14,074 nt of DNA from Methanolinea sp. UBA477. GTDB lineage: Archaea > Halobacteriota > Methanomicrobia > Methanomicrobiales > Methanospirillaceae. The position numbers were made by a program, and so were the translations under genes. The stretch lies in contig DAWO01000075.1 of assembly GCA_002509485.1 (NCBI GenBank), forward strand, positions 5,462 to 19,535. The letters run 5' to 3'. Below are positions 12,536 to 14,074 of this stretch, one piece after another (the first letter of the stretch is position 1; every line of letters starts with the position of its first letter). The notes under the pieces were generated by a model. That model saw nothing but the letters and a program-made list of their open reading frames with translations, searched no databases and was not told the origin of the DNA.

Positions 12536-13849
12536 ATGGACGATGTATACGGAAGACAGACAACCATACTCATCGAAGATGTATGGGCCGGCAGCGGAGA
12601 GGTCGATATATTCATCGCCTCCGACGGATCAATCGGCGATACAGGTCCGGGCATTGGAAAAAGATACAGAAGTTCCGCTGAATTTACCATTGACGGGAGC
12701 AGGAAAGTGGCGCTGCCCGGGCTCGTCAACACCCACACCCATGCAGCCATGACGCTCCTTCGCGGGTTTGCCGACGATATGCCCCTGCAGGACTGGCTGA
12801 CGGAAAAGATCTGGCCACTCGAGGCCCACCTGACAGGGGAAGATGTCTACTGGGGGACGAAGCTCGGGTGCCTCGAGATGATCAGGACGGGGACGACAGC
12901 CTTCAATGACATGTATTTTTACATGGAGGATGCTGCCCGTGCCGTCGACGAGACGGGCATCCGGGCAAATCTCGCATACGGGTTCATCGATCTCTTCTCC
13001 CCCGAAAAGCGGGAGGCGGAGATTGCCGCGACAGAAAAACTGGTAAAAACCATCAGATCGATGAACAACCCGCGGATCCGTCCGTCGGTCGGCCCGCATG
13101 CGGTCTACACGGTATCACAGGAAGGCCTCTGCTGGCTCGCCGGTTTTGCCAGGGAGGAGGATACCGGGATCCACGTCCACCTGAGCGAGACGGAGAAGGA
13201 GGTGAATGACGCTGTTTCTCAATGGAACCGGCGGCCATCAGCGGTCCTTGATGAGGCGGGCCTCCTGACCGGACGCACCGTCGCTGCGCACTGCTGCTGG
13301 CTCGACCGCGATGAATGCATGCTCCTTGGGAAGAGGGGGGTTTCCGTCTCGCACAACCCGGTGAGCAACATGAAACTTGCCACGAACAGGGCGATGCCGT
13401 ACCACTGGTTAAAAGAGGCCGGTGCGAACCTCTCCTTCGGGACCGACGGGTGCGCATCGAACAACAACCTCGATCTCTTCGAAGAGATGAAGACCGGTGC
13501 CATTCTCCAGAAGTTCTTCTGGAACTCGCAGACACTTCTCCCGGCGGGTGAAGCCCTCTCCATGGCAACCGCAGGTGGAGCACGGGCGCTCGGCCTTGAT
13601 TCCGGGATGCTGGAGAAGGGACGGCCGGCAGATATCATCCTCCTCGATCGGGATATTGTCTGCAACACCCCCTTCCACAACCTGGACTCAAACATCGTCT
13701 ACTCCTGCAGCGGAAGTGCCGTGGACACGACAATCTGCGACGGCAGGGTTCTCATGAAGGAGAGAGTGATTCCGGGAGAAGAGACCATCATCAGGGAAGC
13801 TGCCCGTGCCGCCAGGCAACTTGTAGAGAGAGCAGAGTCGGGCAGCTGA
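12536..13849 (+). CDS. 5'-deoxyadenosine / MTA / SAH deaminase (DadD/MtaD family)
   Basis: A 437-residue amidohydrolase that deaminates adenosine derivatives left over from SAM reactions. Metal and catalytic residues are complete: H67 and H69 (HTHAAMTLLRG), E96 (PLEAHL), H188 (GPHAVYT), H215 and E218 (HVHLSETE), H252 (AHCCW) and D304 (FGTDGCASNNN). The order matches the MTA/SAH deaminase family rather than cytosine or guanine deaminases. In methanogens the homologue DadD acts on 5'-deoxyadenosine, MTA and SAH, which fits the phosphorylase encoded six bases upstream. AGGTGA, a strong ribosome binding site, overlaps the upstream stop codon six bases before this ATG, so the two genes are co-transcribed. 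Length and ends are normal for the family. Confidence 0.93.
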   Translation: MDDVYGRQTTILIEDVWAGSGEVDIFIASDGSIGDTGPGIGKRYRSSAEFTIDGSRKVALPGLVNTHTHAAMTLLRGFADDMPLQDWLTEKIWPLEAHLTGEDVYWGTKLGCLEMIRTGTTAFNDMYFYMEDAARAVDETGIRANLAYGFIDLFSPEKREAEIAATEKLVKTIRSMNNPRIRPSVGPHAVYTVSQEGLCWLAGFAREEDTGIHVHLSETEKEVNDAVSQWNRRPSAVLDEAGLLTGRTVAAHCCWLDRDECMLLGKRGVSVSHNPVSNMKLATNRAMPYHWLKEAGANLSFGTDGCASNNNLDLFEEMKTGAILQKFFWNSQTLLPAGEALSMATAGGARALGLDSGMLEKGRPADIILLDRDIVCNTPFHNLDSNIVYSCSGSAVDTTICDGRVLMKERVIPGEETIIREAARAARQLVERAESGS

Positions 13850-14016
13850 TACCAGCCCCAGGTACCCAAAAATACAGCAGGAGTCAGGATAACCAGGGCT
13901 TTTTCCCGGGACGAGGTGCCATAAAGAGAGTGAATACTCCGGGCACGCCAAACGAAAACGGAAAAAATGGCTCTCCGCTACCTGGTGCGGGTAGGATTGA
14001 TGAACCGGATACATTT
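13850..14016. other. Spacer after the deaminase gene, no gene seen
   Basis: No credible coding sequence is visible. A short T5 run (near 13900) could help end transcription of the deaminase operon. A plus-strand frame opens at ATG 13967 and is still open at the window end (36 codons), but it has no Shine-Dalgarno sequence, unusual composition, and runs straight through the hairpin element, so it is not called. Confidence 0.4.
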
Positions 14017-14062
14017 TGTGGGGGCTATCCGCCCCCGCACCCCCATGTGCGATGCACATCGC
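14017..14062. repeat. GC-rich double-hairpin element at the window edge
   Basis: A stem of about 9 base pairs is formed by 14017-14025 and 14031-14039 (core GGGGGC-TATCC-GCCCCC, with one T-G wobble). It is followed at once by ATGTGC-GAT-GCACAT (14045-14059), with an overlapping alternative GCGATG-CA-CATCGC (14049-14062). There is no T-run behind it on the plus strand, so it is a poor terminator for the deaminase operon. It could be a dispersed intergenic repeat or a structured RNA; copy number cannot be judged here. Confidence 0.4.
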
Positions 14063-14074
14063 TTCCCGAAAAAA

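Noticed and set aside
13688..14059. 123-residue minus-strand frame at the right end
   Set aside because: It overlaps the end of the deaminase gene on the other strand and the hairpin element; composition is not protein-like.

Overview
The window looks like chromosomal DNA of a GC-rich methanogenic archaeon, most likely of the order Methanomicrobiales; the genus cannot be settled by eye. The archaeal signs are TATA-like boxes about 28 bases upstream of several start codons (leaderless genes), tRNA genes without encoded CCA, an archaeal-type UMP kinase and nicotinate phosphoribosyltransferase, a Mut7-C RNase protein, an AmrS-type radical SAM protein, and a secreted protein built from cohesin-like, PEGA and PKD modules as is usual in methanogen surface proteins. 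Thirteen protein genes (one cut by the window edge) and two tRNA genes can be supported.

Layout. 1-2300 (-): 5' part (766 codons) of a large secreted surface protein with a Thr/Pro linker that carries a nearly perfect internal duplication. 2438-4508 (-): ruvC-ruvA-ruvB, a bacterial-type Holliday-junction operon with 4-base stop/start overlaps and an apparently leaderless first gene. 4509-4751: AT-richer intergenic stretch. 4752-5162 (+): unknown 136-residue protein, convergent with 5168-6867 (-): a tiny zinc-ribbon protein, AmrS and a Mut7-C RNase. 6913-7638 (+): UMP kinase, divergent from the zinc-ribbon gene. 7679-8435 (+): tRNA-Pro(UGG) followed after 7 bases by endonuclease III (nth). 8505-10461 (-): tRNA-Ala(GGC), a PhoU-like DUF47 protein and a PiT phosphate permease. 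10542-11687 (-): nicotinate phosphoribosyltransferase, divergent from 11855-13849 (+): a nucleoside phosphorylase and an MTA/SAH/5'-deoxyadenosine deaminase. 13850-14074: no convincing gene, ending in a structured GC-rich element.

How the genes work together. The ruv genes form a complete branch-migration and resolution machine, unusual because archaea normally resolve junctions with Hjc. DUF47 and PiT form a classical phosphate-uptake pair. The phosphorylase and deaminase together fit the methanogen route in which MTA and 5'-deoxyadenosine are first deaminated to the inosine forms and then phosphorolysed; the divergent nicotinate phosphoribosyltransferase adds NAD salvage. Nth (base excision repair) and RuvCAB make the window relatively rich in DNA repair. 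The most notable items are the ruvCAB operon in an archaeal setting, the tRNA-nth arrangement, the leaderless promoters, and the structured element at the right edge. I saw no mobile-element genes, no CRISPR array and no clearly new defence system.
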